The notes under the pieces were generated by a model. The model was not told where the DNA came from. It worked only from the letters and a program-made list of their open reading frames with translations, and did no database searches. Made by a program: the position numbers and the translations under genes. Below are positions 13,036-24,287 of a DNA stretch of 64,000 nt, in pieces. This DNA comes from Terebella lapidaria (lineage: Eukaryota; Annelida; Polychaeta; Terebellida; Terebellidae): the NCBI GenBank assembly GCA_949152475.1, contig OX424560.1, positions 8,122,001 through 8,186,000 on the forward strand, in the 5' to 3' direction. Within the stretch, counting starts at the first letter, position 1; each line of letters opens with the position of its first letter.

Positions 13036-13681
13036 GTGGAATTGATTGTTCAAACATGAATACAAATCTTTTATGAACATGGTTTATAACATTCTGCCGA
13101 GACGTTTCTCTCAACGTCAGTCATGAAAGGACTAGTGACACGTTCTAACGCCCTTACGGGGACATTCCATATGCATTTTCCCCCAGCAAACCCGGAAATT
13201 ATACCCAGGGGTGCTTTAAGTAATTCCCTTGATCACGGTGACAATGCAAACATAATATCCTGGTGCAGCGTGGTTTCAAATTCCTATATATATATATATA
13301 CGTCTATTACTGAATGGAGGGTGTAATGTCGAACCGTTATTTTTGAGTCTCGGGAATATATACATCTAAACATTTTGCTCCGAAAGAAAAAAATATACTA
13401 TCAATGCACAATGTATAATATCATGAAATGCATGCACGCATAAGGTGTCACACTAATTTTTACGGACATATCAGTTTCATATATCGCCGCATAATGGTAA
13501 CTGATAATCTTGAAACCCCATCGGTTTAACGAACATCAGTATCAAAAGTCCTTTTTAAACACTGATTAAGGTCTAAGTATCCTCATTCTGTTAAAACTGA
13601 AATCACTTGAGATCTCATAGAATGATGATGATGCACACTTTAGCAGCTAACCTACACGTGGCTATGGTGATCTGTATGAGA

Positions 13682-14020
13682 GTAAGTATCAATCTATTAC
13701 CACCAATACAGCCAAATTTTGATGATTCCAATAACAAACGTAAAACACAGCATTTTGCAATAGAAACAAAGCCCGACCCAATACTTTATCAAAAGACACA
13801 CTGACGTCATCAGGGGCAGACAGTGTGGTAAGTGTAGTTGTTTCTACTGTACACCTGATGGAATTAGTATACTGCCCAACAAGCTATGAAAATAATTTAG
13901 AAATCCGGAACAAACCCCCATGGAATAGATTTATCACAAGTACATAAGTACCCAATCACAATCCAAAGGCTACTGAGTTAATGGTATCCTCGGGGACGGA
14001 CTTAGCGTCCACCAGCTGTG
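13682..14020 (+). repeat. dispersed repeat R2, fullest copy, private to unit 1
   Basis: Units 2 and 3 read straight from CTGCATGAGA into ACTGTGTTTGA at this spot; unit 1 has 339 extra bases in between. The segment starts GTAAGTATCAATCTATTACC and ends after a small hairpin (GGACG...CGTCC at about 13994-14010) followed by ACCAGCT. There are no terminal inverted repeats and no clear target duplication. The 3' hairpin is reminiscent of rolling-circle elements, but the usual TC start and CTRR end are absent. Loss from units 2 and 3, in place of gain in unit 1, is also possible. Confidence 0.6.
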
Positions 14021-14747
14021 TTTGAAGGCTCACAGGAACGTGAGCAGTCAGAACATATAGATGTGAAACAATTATCCGCCCATTTAAACACCGTGATGAA
14101 TACAGTTCAAACCACCCGTGGAAAACTGAGTCCAAACATGTTGTACTGGGCACTAAGCATCAGAGAGACTTACTCAAGTGTGCTTTATTACGATACTGCA
14201 GGAGGCACCACATTCTCCAAATGACAGGCGATGTCATCAGATGGAAGTCAATACTTGTGGATAGCCGCTAATGTTATGTGAATCTATATGTGAATCCAAA
14301 TCACCGCATGTAATCTATCTATATATTGAAAACAAGATCAACGATCCTGTAAGAGCTACTTGCCAAAACCACATACTTTTGTGAATATACAGTTTTGATG
14401 ACATATATTGGCCTATTAGCAATTCACGTTTATTGAACCACACTAAATTGACATTGTACTGATGAATATTTCAATGTTATCGGAACATCATGTATGACAT
14501 AAATTTGCAAGACTTTGTGACCTTCATGGTATCTAGAAAAGATCGGAATTCCCTTTGATATCTGTGGCGTGTGTGGGATGAAAATAAATCATTTACATGT
14601 ACTGACTATATAATCATTCAAACGCGTGGTTTAAATTGATATATATTCGTTTTATTTCATTCACTCTTTCGGGTAGTGATGATGTTGATGAGAACTATAT
14701 GTGAAGATATACTGTATTATCTCGGCAAATAAGGTACTTTTTGTCAC

Positions 14748-15680
14748 TAGGGGTGTATGACCGTTAGTTTCCACGGTTTAACTAAACGGCATAAACGGCC
14801 GTTTGTTCCGTTTGGAAAGGGATCATTTCTTTTTCGCCCTCTCAAAGATGTGTTAGTGTCGGTATCTTATGAATTTGACTGTTAACTTATTGGCAACTGA
14901 TGAATTTGACTGTGGATTGGCAATTATCTGCATTTTGATTCACACGAACATATGGCAGTGACAGAGGCATGTACATACAAGTGTATATTTTCGAAATCAA
15001 CTGACAACCTACCTACCTATCTAACTATGATCTATTAGGTATTGTCGTGTGTCTTTTACATTCGTGTTTGATATTTATTCAGGCATATGGATCCAAGCAT
15101 TGTTAGTATGGAAAAGGGTGAGTCAGAAATCATCACTCATGCAATTATTTATTACACAATGACAGAGTATTATTATCCACTGTTAGAAATACAAAGATCA
15201 TAAACAGATGAAGAAAAGCATGGCGTACATGAGCTCATTCTCTGTACTTGTGAATGCCAGATATTGGGATTTCATATATACACACTATGTAGATTTAATT
15301 AAATTCAACTAGCATGAGAAGCATAACAATTAGAATGCTGATTTCAATCAAAAACATAGAAGTCACCAGTAGGTTATACATATATTATGTTATCGCTGCT
15401 GTGGTTCCATCTTTCTCCATACCACGTGGCAATTATCTCGTTTGGTGGAACTATGTACTGCGCTTTTCCCAGCGCAGAGTCAACCTTTTCGGTTAGCGGA
15501 CGAACTACATGTGAATATACATGAAAACAAGTTTACGATCAACTACGTACATTTGACAATGCACCACCATCAAACACCTACACTAACACATCTTCGAATG
15601 TCCCTTTTTAAACAGGATAAACGGCCGGTTATACCGTTTAGTTAAACGGCGGAGACTAACGGCTCGGTCGTACATCCCTA
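14748..15680 (+). mobile_element. non-autonomous TIR element, TAGGGRTGYA ends, unit 1
   Basis: The left end TAGGGGTGTATGACCG and the inverted right end TAGGGATGTACGACCG lead into a longer inverted repeat rich in CGTTTAACTAAACGG and AACGGCCG motifs, about 75 bases per arm with small gaps. The interior has no transposase frame. The ends resemble hAT termini, but no 8-base target duplication is visible; the same flanks occur in all units, so insertion predates the array. The superfamily is uncertain. Confidence 0.6.
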
Positions 15681-17533
15681 CTATGGTAAATGCATTTGCA
15701 CCTGTATATATCAGGATGGGTTCAAAACTAAATGAGTATCTGGTTTACTGCACCAGAACTGTAATAAAACTGCACCAGGATCAATATCCAAAACCAACTG
15801 AGTAATTAAAACTTTGAAGTTCTTTGTTGCCGAATCCTGGCATACCATCCCGACGAAATGTTTCTGCTAAAGCAAGCCCTGTTTGTAGGAATTTACATGA
15901 CGACTTGTCTACATAAGTGTCATGTTTTATCAACCTGAAACATCCTATATCACACAAATTCGATTATTTGACGTGATTTCTTACCGACTTTTCTGACCCA
16001 TTTGTATAGACTTTTTTTCTTTTCGTCTGTTACATGATCATTGATCGTATTTCACAGTCGGTTAAAAAGTGTCCACTGAATGTGTCAACTACACAATGGT
16101 GGGGGCTAACAACCCACATCATATGTAAAATATGTAAAAAGGTCATATGCCCTTGAGGCCCCGAATGGACGGTCGTGATACTCAACATATTTCACATAGA
16201 TGTTGTGACCTTCATACAGATTGCATTCTAGTGTTCACATAACAACATGAACATTCAGTACACACAGACGTGAAACAATTATCCGTCCATTCAGACACCA
16301 TGCAGAAAATAGTACATACACTGAACTCTTGACAACTCAAGTTCAACTTGTCTCACCTGGCACCGAGCATCAGAGATAGTTAGTCAAGTGTTCTTCATTA
16401 CAGTACCACGGGGGACACGTGCGCGAATGACAGGAATGTCCACATGTGCGAGTCGATACCTGTGGGTAGATTTTAAAGTTATGTGACCCCAGATGAGGAA
16501 ATAGCCATAAGGGTAGGACGGAAGATAAGGGAATGCCACAAGTCAAGGACACAATACGTTCATACACGTTAAAACAAACTGGATATACAGGTGGATATAC
16601 CAAGTATTAAGTATTAATACCAAGTATTAAGTATTCTGAGCGAATAAATTTTAGAGAATTCTATACTGTAGTTATGTTGAAATAAGGAGCTGAAATAAGG
16701 TGTTAAAAAATGGGAGCGTTTCCTGTCTACGTCTGGTACCAGTCATGATTTCCGTAAAATATATAAGCAAAAACTGCTCTGCTGCATCTTTGTCATATAT
16801 TAGCCCCATACAATACTCTAGCCATATTTTCATGTATGAGAATGTGACAGGGATTGTTGAAAACAAAATCGTATGCTTTAGGTATTAAAGTCATGCGCTT
16901 CTATTTCGCTGCATTTTCGGCATGCTGGAAGGTGTTCTACTGATCTAGCAAAACTGGATATTTGAGATACTTTTATCAAAATACAGAATATGTACAGGAT
17001 GGTTCCACCCTCACAAAAAGGAGAAGAACAAGTTTTGTTGTGAAAATCTATTTGTTATGAATTCTTGTTGATTATTCGTGGAAATATGTAATGCAATGTT
17101 GATATTTAGACAATAAAATCGCAAAAACAGTTAATGTACAATAATAAGGCACCTTAAAAGAACTTACCAGTGACTCGGGGACGCGTTCAAATGCCCTTTA
17201 GGGACACTCCAAAAGGTCTGCCTCCAGCAAACCCGGAAATTATACTGAGGGTTGCAGGGAGTTATTCCCTTGATCACGGTGACAATACAACCACAATCAA
17301 GCACATTACGTTATCTGTAATGTATCGTTATCTGTCTCGTAAGAACACCCGGAGTTGGAGATGCTTAAAAACCGCCGGGGCCTTCAATCGAGGAAATACG
17401 CTAATATTAAGTAAAAATTATTTAAAATGGTAATATGTAGATGCAATAGCATAACAATACTTAGTCATACAACATAGTCATTTATCAAACGAACCGAGGT
17501 TTCAAAAGACCTCCATATAATAATAGAATTGAA

Positions 17534-17591
17534 GAAGAAGAAGAAATAAAGCTTAACGGCACTTTGGGCTCAAGAAGGCCATTTCAGTGCC
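17534..17591 (-). mobile_element. 58-base LINE tail insertion with 15-base target duplication
   Basis: On the minus strand, just the last 58 bases of the LINE family (through CTTTATTTCTTCTTCTTC). The direct repeat AATAATAGAATTGAA flanks it at 17519-17533 and 17592-17606. Units 1 and 3 have a single uninterrupted copy of this target, so the insertion came after unit 2 separated from them. Confidence 0.9.
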
Positions 17592-17948
17592 AATAATAGA
17601 ATTGAATGAATATCAAAGGACGCTTGTGCTTTATAGGTCAACTACACATAGGCACAGACTGATGGGGCACCAAAACCTGGAACACACTTCCCGTGGCGGA
17701 TTCGAATATAGAAAAACAATGAGGGAGTCAATTGTAACAGGGTTCGAAGCTTGTTGCGGAGATTACGTAAATTGATGGACATCTTGACCTTGAGATGTTC
17801 CCGTGTCACATGTGCAATAGCAATGGTATATATAAGGGGTGTACCTCCTGCAACGGGTGGCTAACTCGCTGGCATTTACCTAAAGCCCTCAACGTAAGAG
17901 TAAAATGAATCATTTCTTATCATATAACTCATAGTGTGTTCCCAGAAG

Positions 17949-18030
17949 AATGAATGAATGCAGTTTAACGACACTTTGGGCTGAACAAGCGCTATTTCAG
18001 TGCCAGGCCAAATATAAATGATGATAAATG
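17949..18030 (-). mobile_element. LINE/SINE tail-like block, unit 2
   Basis: The counterpart of the unit 1 block at 11252. GAATGAATGAATGCAG precedes the conserved TTTAACGACACTTTGGG stretch. It is inherited with the unit and is not a new insertion. Confidence 0.55.
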
Positions 18031-19589
18031 TGCAAAGAACAATATGTATCAAACCGTACATGTTTATTCAGTGACAGGTAAATCCTACAAGATTTGTTTT
18101 CCCAGAAGTATTGTGTTCTTAGAAGTATTTCAGTGATGTTCATTGAAGCTGAAAATTGAACAAACGTTATCCCTAATTTCATAACTATGGCGTTGGCGAG
18201 AGGATCATGACAATAAGCATATATTTCCCAATAAAGTTCACATAAATATCACAGTTCACCAATGATAGACAATACAGTTTTTTTTTCGAAATTGAGATTC
18301 CAAACAGTACACATCATTTTTGAAATAATGATATTGGCAACACAACATCTCTTCATTTGTATTAACACTGCGCTGGGAATCGATACCTACAACCCACTGA
18401 GAGAGTAAAACTCTTCCCGGAAGTTATTTCGTGCCAATTCCTGTTATAACACCCCGTCAACACACAACACGGCCTGTTTTATAGCAAACAAAATGGACAA
18501 AAATGTGTAGTTATCAAGAGTTGACTTGGTCTTTCATTATAATGAACTTTTCATGAACATCAATATTATTGAAAAGGGGTATGTGTACTGCCAAATATAC
18601 CAGCAATATGGGTGCCAACAAACTAACAACTTCTGTCCATGACCCGATTACTTGCTGACTACTTGCTGACTATTGTTGCTGCTGAGCGCCATGTAATAAA
18701 ACAAAAGACACATTTTATAGAAGTGACTCATTGGCTGTGAAGTTGAAACATTATAATTTTCATTTGCATGTATCTTTGGATTTCCGATCCAGGTTAATCT
18801 GCTTGAAGGTTATAAACCATTTCTCGGATACACCCAATCATTCCAAGGAAATGCTCATTCACCCGCTCATTTTTAAGAATTCTACCTACTCGTATGCATG
18901 TTTATTATGCAAGCACGTCTTGTAGTGCTATATTTATAAGTCATGCTATATTTATCAATCAAGTCATGCTATATTTATCATGCTATCATGTTTCTCTGAG
19001 ACAATTATCTATTTCAAAACAATGGAAACTCTCTAAAGACTACTTGTTTGACAACATTAGAATAATCAAATTCACTATCATATCCACTCTTCGAAAAATC
19101 GTTATCCGATGAAAAATGATAGCCATTACACAAAGACTCGAGACAATCATAACCGATGTATATGATCTGATTCCATTTTATGTGTGCGTGATTCAACTTG
19201 CGCCCCTCAGGCCCCGCACCGGAGACGAGATATCTAAGATTAGCAGACTTACGGCTGTGATATTGACTCAACTTGAAAAGATAGGTTTGATAACTTATTT
19301 TTGATGCATATATTTTTTTCTCATCTCTGGAGATCGGGCATCCATATGCAAATGACCAACATTAAAACGGATATATACATAGGATGGTTTTAGTGTCACA
19401 AATGAGCTTGAACAAGTTCCGTTTGACTGCGATGAAATTGATAGGTACAGAAAAACACTTTACTGTCATATTCCTCCTAATGATGGGCTATTTGTGCGGG
19501 TATATGCTTAATTTAAACTAACTTTAAAGGGCCACGGAGGGTACCCCCCCCCCCATATTCTGGGTCAGTCCGTCAATTACTACCTTATT

Positions 19590-19755
19590 GTTTGGGCGAT
19601 TCCAAGTCTTGGTTCGTTGAATACTGTTCATTGCGTGGTGAGTTTGGTCATTGATCTCGTATATCTACTCTAGAATATTTTGTACAACCCCAATGTACAA
19701 CCCCAATGTACAACCCCAATGAATAAACTGACTGATTGATTGATTGATTGATTTA
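19590..19755 (+). repeat. TGAT-tailed short element, unit 2
   Basis: The counterpart of 12895-13035. Here the TACAACCCCAATG motif just before the tail is present three times in tandem (about 19682-19725), a small private expansion. Confidence 0.45.
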
Positions 19756-20160
19756 TCGTTTAGAAATGAATACAAATCTTTGATGAACATGGTTTATAAC
19801 ATTCTGCCGAGACGTTTCTCTCAACATCAGTCATGAGGGGACTAGTGTCCCGTTCTAACGCCCTTACGGAGACATTCCATATGCATTCCCCAGCAAACCC
19901 GGAAATTATACCCAGGGGTGCCTTGAGTAATTCCCTTGATCACGGTGACAATGCAAACATAATACCCTGATGCAGCGTGGTTTCAAATTCCTATATATAC
20001 GTCTATGACGGAAGGGTGTAATGTCGAACCGAGTCTCGGGAATATATACATCTAAACATTTTGCTCTGAAAGAAAAAATATACTATCAATGCACACTGTA
20101 TAATATCATGAAATTCCCAAATTTTAATTGTAAATTTGCCGTTTATTGTTATTACTCACC

Positions 20161-20329
20161 TCTAAACTACTACATGCTCCTTTTCGATCCTTTGGATCGT
20201 TCTGGATAGAAATTCGCGTACTGAAAGCAAGGCACGATCGTCTGCCTGCATGACTCGAGCGCTCCTTTTGCCGCCAAAACCGCCGCGCATATGCGCGCGC
20301 AGCTGCGCAGAAGCTTCACTTTTCTGTCC
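20161..20329. repeat. DIRS inverted terminal repeat, left
   Basis: 169 bases that read as the reverse complement of 26309-26477, including a CGCGCATATGCGCG palindrome. The outermost stretch (20115-20160) differs from the other end, as expected for DIRS termini. Confidence 0.9.
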
Positions 20330-20392
20330 AACAAACGACAAAAGGAAGCCCCTAGCACCTAACTGGCGGGGATGGATGGGAGGGCCTTTACT

Positions 20393-20495
20393 GTAGTAGT
20401 TTAGAGGTGAGTAATAACAATAAACCGCAAATTTACAATTAAAATTTGGGAAGTTTATTTTATACATCACCAATCTAAACTACTACATGCTCCTT
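20393..20495. repeat. DIRS internal complementary region
   Basis: Its first half is the reverse complement of the element's left extremity and its second half that of the right extremity. The two meet at about 20452, so together they mirror the junction of the two outer ends. This arrangement is diagnostic of DIRS elements, where it is thought to help form a circular intermediate. Confidence 0.9.
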
Positions 20496-20790
20496 AGAAT
20501 CAAAGGATAGGCGGTGGAGCAGTAGTGCTAGAGAGTCATGAAAACAGACGATAGTCTTGATTTCAAGCGAATCGCTAAAATGCTACATTTTCAATATATC
20601 TTTAGTAATAATAAAGATACTCACCTAGCGGTGCGATCGCTTGCCTCCGACATGCACGAATTTCTTCTTCACCCATCGGTGGAAAACGGAACTCTACTTG
20701 AGACCGTAACATAAAGAATTCAAACACAAACACAAAGCGTTGCTTATATACACGTGCACGTTAAAACCAAGACTTTTCTGTCCAGCTGGT

Positions 20791-21900
20791 TCAAACAACA
20801 GCTTGCGCTACGACCAGCGGACCCAGTCTAAATCTGGACGACTGGTCCTGAAGTTCGGCAGCATTGGACAGATAGAACCCGATGAATGTCGTAGAATTAG
20901 TCCACATTCCAGCCCTCACGATATATTCCAACGGAATATTCGACCTGGCCGCCAAAGACATCGAGATGTGTCGGATTTGGTGGGACGATATTTTGTAAGT
21001 GACTCGATCGTCAGCACCTGATTCCGCATAGACAGTCCTCACTACAACCTTCACCCATCGGGATAGTGTAGCTGTGGAGATATCCGTAGCCCTGTTAGGC
21101 TGATAGGAAATAAATAATCGCTTGCGATCTTTCCTGATCGATCTGGTACGATCGATGTAGATTTTCAGCGCTCTTACCGGACACAATAGAGCGTCCGGCT
21201 CATTCCGTCCTACGTAACCGCCCAGTGACGGAATTACGATAGGGGAGAACGCTTTCCCGCCCTCAACTGCAGCACGTGTTTTAGGCATAAAATCACGTAC
21301 TGGGTATAAGGAAACGGACCCATCCGCGCCAAATGCGACTCGCGATACGTCGATCGCCGCGACATCTGAGCGTCTTCGACCACTTGCTAGCATAACTAGC
21401 AGGAAAGTCTTAAGAGTTAACCTCTGCAAGGAAACTTCCTTGAGAGGCTCCCAAGGTGCTTTAGTAAGACAATATAGCACAAAAGCCATGTCCCAATCCG
21501 GTAGAGTAGGAACTCCACGTGGCCTTTGCGTCCTAAAGGACGCCAAGAGATCAGCAAGGATACGATTATTAGTTAAATCGATCCCCCTAGCACGGAATAC
21601 AGGGCCCAGCATGGACCTGTATCCCTCGATCGTAGTAGGCTTCAAATTAAGCCTATCAAAGAGATAGCAGAGAAAGTCTAGCACTGCATTCAGAGGGGCA
21701 GAGAGCGGATCAATGCGCCTTCCGTTACACCAACGTACGAATACTCTCCATTTAGCCTCATACGTTTTAGAGGAGGATCTCCTATTCTTTCTCGCGAGAT
21801 GTACGGACACCTGCTGAGAAAATCCTGCCTCCTGGAAGGATCGCTCGATAGCCTCCAGACGTGTAATTTGAGCACGTGGACGGAATCGTGAAATATATCC
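20791..21900 (-). CDS. DIRS tyrosine recombinase
   Basis: The C-terminal part of a 953-codon open frame (to 23652) that overlaps the reverse transcriptase frame; only this part shows a domain. It has a SAM-like N-terminal core-binding region followed by the catalytic domain with the recognisable HQIRH and GMW stretches before the terminal Tyr. It would integrate the circular DNA copy without target duplication. The upstream part of the open frame is best read as a shadow of the reverse transcriptase gene. Confidence 0.88.
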   Translation of the reverse strand, partial: GYISRFRPRAQITRLEAIERSFQEAGFSQQVSVHLARKNRRSSSKTYEAKWRVFVRWCNGRRIDPLSAPLNAVLDFLCYLFDRLNLKPTTIEGYRSMLGPVFRARGIDLTNNRILADLLASFRTQRPRGVPTLPDWDMAFVLYCLTKAPWEPLKEVSLQRLTLKTFLLVMLASGRRRSDVAAIDVSRVAFGADGSVSLYPVRDFMPKTRAAVEGGKAFSPIVIPSLGGYVGRNEPDALLCPVRALKIYIDRTRSIRKDRKRLFISYQPNRATDISTATLSRWVKVVVRTVYAESGADDRVTYKISSHQIRHISMSLAARSNIPLEYIVRAGMWTNSTTFIGFYLSNAAELQDQSSRFRLGPLVVAQAVV

Positions 21901-24287
21901 CGCCCCGGTTGCTTCAGCAACCTGTCCTCGATCGGGAGAACCCGTGGTACATCGATCAGGAGGGACAGTAGCAGGGGGAACCACGCCTGCATCGGCCAGC
22001 ATGGCGCCACCAACAGAATCTCGCACTGAGACCTGGCTACTTTGTGCAGCACTTCTGTTAGGAATCGAGTTGGCGGGTACGCATACCCGAACATCCCGTC
22101 CCACGACTGAGACATCGCGTCCACAGCCAGTGCCTCGCTCTCTGGCAGAGGTGAGAAGTAGACCGGGAGCTTGTGATTCCGAGAGGTTGCGAACAGGTCT
22201 ATGTTCGGTGTCCCGAACGCCTGACAAACGCGCCGAAACACCCCCGGATGCAGACTCCACTCCGTGCCTATGATCTTGTCCGGTCTCGACAGAGCGTCCG
22301 CTAGGACATTCCTGTGACCCGGCAGGTGCCTCGCCCTGATAAACAGACGGTACTTGAAGGCAAACCTGATCAGACACTCGGCCTCCAAACAAAGCTGACT
22401 CGACCGAGTTCCACCTTGTTTGTTTATGTGCGCCACTACTGTGCTGTTGTCTGTGAAGACCAACCACTTCGTCCCTGGGGGACTCTGAGGCCCCCAGATC
22501 TCGAACGCACGTCTCACCGCTCGCAGCTCTAGGACATTGATGTGCAACGCCCTCTCGCTCGTGTTCCACACAGCAGAGAGTTCGTGCTCGTCCATATGAG
22601 CTCCCCAAGCCAATTCTGACGCATCGGTGAAGAAGGTCCGATCGGGCAGATACTCCGCGAGTGGCATCCCTCGGAAAAGATTCCGATGGTCCCGCCACCA
22701 ATGCATTGCTTCCCGAGCACGATCGTCCACCGATACGACTTGGTCTAGTCGATCGGTGAGTATCCGCCATTGCAACGCTAGACACCATTGAATGGGTCTG
22801 AGGAAGCACCTGCCGAATGGCACCTGTTTCTCCATCGACGCCAACAGACCGATGATGGACAGAAACTGTCGAGCTGTGATCGACGACTGCGTCAGCGCGA
22901 CCTCCATCGCCGCAATCGCCTTGAGAACTCTCTTCCGCGGAGGAAGAGCTACTCCTCGCTCCAGATCGTAATCTACCCCGACATACTCGAACCTCTGTGT
23001 CGGGGACAGATGAGACTTCGCCCAATTGGGGATCCAGCCGAGGCTGGTCGCCAACCTGAGGACGAACCCGGATTGCTCTATAGCCTGAGACGGGGAGTCG
23101 GCTATGATTAACCAATCGTCGATATAATGGTGGAATTGAATTCCAACCGATCGAAACCTGGCTGCCATCGTCCTTACGATACGGGTGAACACGTAAGGGG
23201 CGGTGGCTACTCCAAAAGGAAGTACCCTGAACTGATACACCGAACCTTCGAAGGCGAACTTGAGGTATCGCCGATCGGCTGGGTGTATTGGCACATGTAA
23301 GTACGCGTCTTTGACGTCGATACTGACTGCCCACTTCCCCTTGGACAGAGCTTTCTGGACGGAAAGCGCCGACTCCATCTTGAACCTGGGTATGATCAGG
23401 AATTTGTTGAGGTTTGACAGATCGAAAACGGGACGCCACCCGCCTGTCTTTTTCGGCACTAGGAAGATGAGAGAATAGAATCCTCTCTCGTCCTTGACCA
23501 CCTCGATCGCACGTTTCTCTAGCAACTGCTGCACCTCGTGCTGCAGAAGCTGAAACTTTTCCCGATCGCCGGGCACAGGGAAGAACCACGCTTTGGGTCT
23601 GATCGGTGGTTTTCCAGCCTCCCATCTGAAGGTGAGACCGAACTTCACCCATGCCACGACTGAATTGTCTGACGACGCCAGATCGCTCCAGTTCTGGACG
23701 AACTGAGCCAGGCGTCCCCCGACTGGACCAGGTTGTGGAAGATCGAATTCCGAAAGAACTGAACCTTCCACAGAGCCTACGCTTTCCCGCAACGAGTCAC
23801 TTCTTACCAGAAGCTTTCCCTTTGCCCTTGAAGCGTCCACCCCCTTTGCCTCCGCGCTTGCCATCCCCCTGGGGAGGGGGAGGCTGCGCCCCACGAAAGG
23901 GCGGCTGCGTAGAAGCGGGTGCATGTGGTGCCTGAGGTTGGGCAGGCTTCTGACCCTTGGTCTTCTTGCCTGTCCCAGACCCCGCCGACTTCCCAAGCAA
24001 AGCCTTGGCCATAGCCTCATCCCGGAGATGTTCCCGCATGACGGAAATATCCGATCGAGAGAGGTTGGCGTAGGTATAGCCTGAAAAAAGCGGCCTCCCA
24101 CGTAGCTCAGCGACGTCCGTAGCGGACACGTCAAGCAGACGGAGATCAGCATCACGCATGGTGAGATCCAATTGTGCGCCCAGGTGCGCACTGTCACGCT
24201 CAGCAGCATGGACCACTCCGGCCAAGACGCCGAGTGCTGCATGTATGTTGGCGCGACTCCCCTCCTCCAGATCCGCCTCGTCCACAA
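21690..24287 (-). CDS. DIRS reverse transcriptase / RNase H / methyltransferase ORF
   Basis: An 865-codon frame overlapping the end of gag. Domains in order on the minus strand: reverse transcriptase (about 23500-23050, with a YIDD active-site motif), RNase H (about 22650-22280) and a DNA adenine methyltransferase-like segment (about 22220-21890, IDLFA and YPP motifs). The methyltransferase-like domain is a known oddity of DIRS1-group elements. Confidence 0.88.
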   Translation of the reverse strand: MWTRRIWRRGVAPTYMQHSASWPEWSMLLSVTVRTWAHNWISPCVMLISVCLTCPLRTSLSYVGGRFFQAIPTPTSLDRIFPSCGNISGMRLWPRLCLGSRRGLGQARRPRVRSLPNLRHHMHPLLRSRPFVGRSLPLPRGMASAEAKGVDASRAKGKLLVRSDSLRESVGSVEGSVLSEFDLPQPGPVGGRLAQFVQNWSDLASSDNSVVAWVKFGLTFRWEAGKPPIRPKAWFFPVPGDREKFQLLQHEVQQLLEKRAIEVVKDERGFYSLIFLVPKKTGGWRPVFDLSNLNKFLIIPRFKMESALSVQKALSKGKWAVSIDVKDAYLHVPIHPADRRYLKFAFEGSVYQFRVLPFGVATAPYVFTRIVRTMAARFRSVGIQFHHYIDDWLIIADSPSQAIEQSGFVLRLATSLGWIPNWAKSHLSPTQRFEYVGVDYDLERGVALPPRKRVLKAIAAMEVALTQSSITARQFLSIIGLLASMEKQVPFGRCFLRPIQWCLALQWRILTDRLDQVVSVDDRAREAMHWWRDHRNLFRGMPLAEYLPDRTFFTDASELAWGAHMDEHELSAVWNTSERALHINVLELRAVRRAFEIWGPQSPPGTKWLVFTDNSTVVAHINKQGGTRSSQLCLEAECLIRFAFKYRLFIRARHLPGHRNVLADALSRPDKIIGTEWSLHPGVFRRVCQAFGTPNIDLFATSRNHKLPVYFSPLPESEALAVDAMSQSWDGMFGYAYPPTRFLTEVLHKVARSQCEILLVAPCWPMQAWFPLLLSLLIDVPRVLPIEDRLLKQPGRDIFHDSVHVLKLHVWRLSSDPSRRQDFLSRCPYISRERIGDPPLKRMRLNGEYSYVGVTEGALIRSLPL

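Larger units (their letters stand above)
10653..17319 (+). repeat. array unit 1
   Basis: A complete unit of 6667 bases, about 6.3 kb without its private R2 insertion. Similarity to units 2 and 3 begins abruptly at ATGTAT followed by GTTATCTGTCTCG. Left of this point units 2 and 3 share a further block (AAATGCCCTTTAGGGAC in unit 2) that unit 1 lacks. A segment just left (10430-10550) matches 39345-39470 of the old copy. It contains a LINE-tail-like block, a TGAT-tailed block, R2 and one TAGGGRTGYA TIR element. Confidence 0.85.

Noticed and set aside
13123-13326. Short frames repeated in each array unit as a conserved gene family
   Set aside because: Frames change length and reading phase among units through small insertions and deletions, as expected of non-coding repeats.
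21901-23652. Upstream half of the 953-codon minus-strand frame as a separate protein
   Set aside because: It overlaps the reverse transcriptase gene in another frame, shows no domain of its own and is explained as a shadow; only the part below about 21900 has recombinase features.
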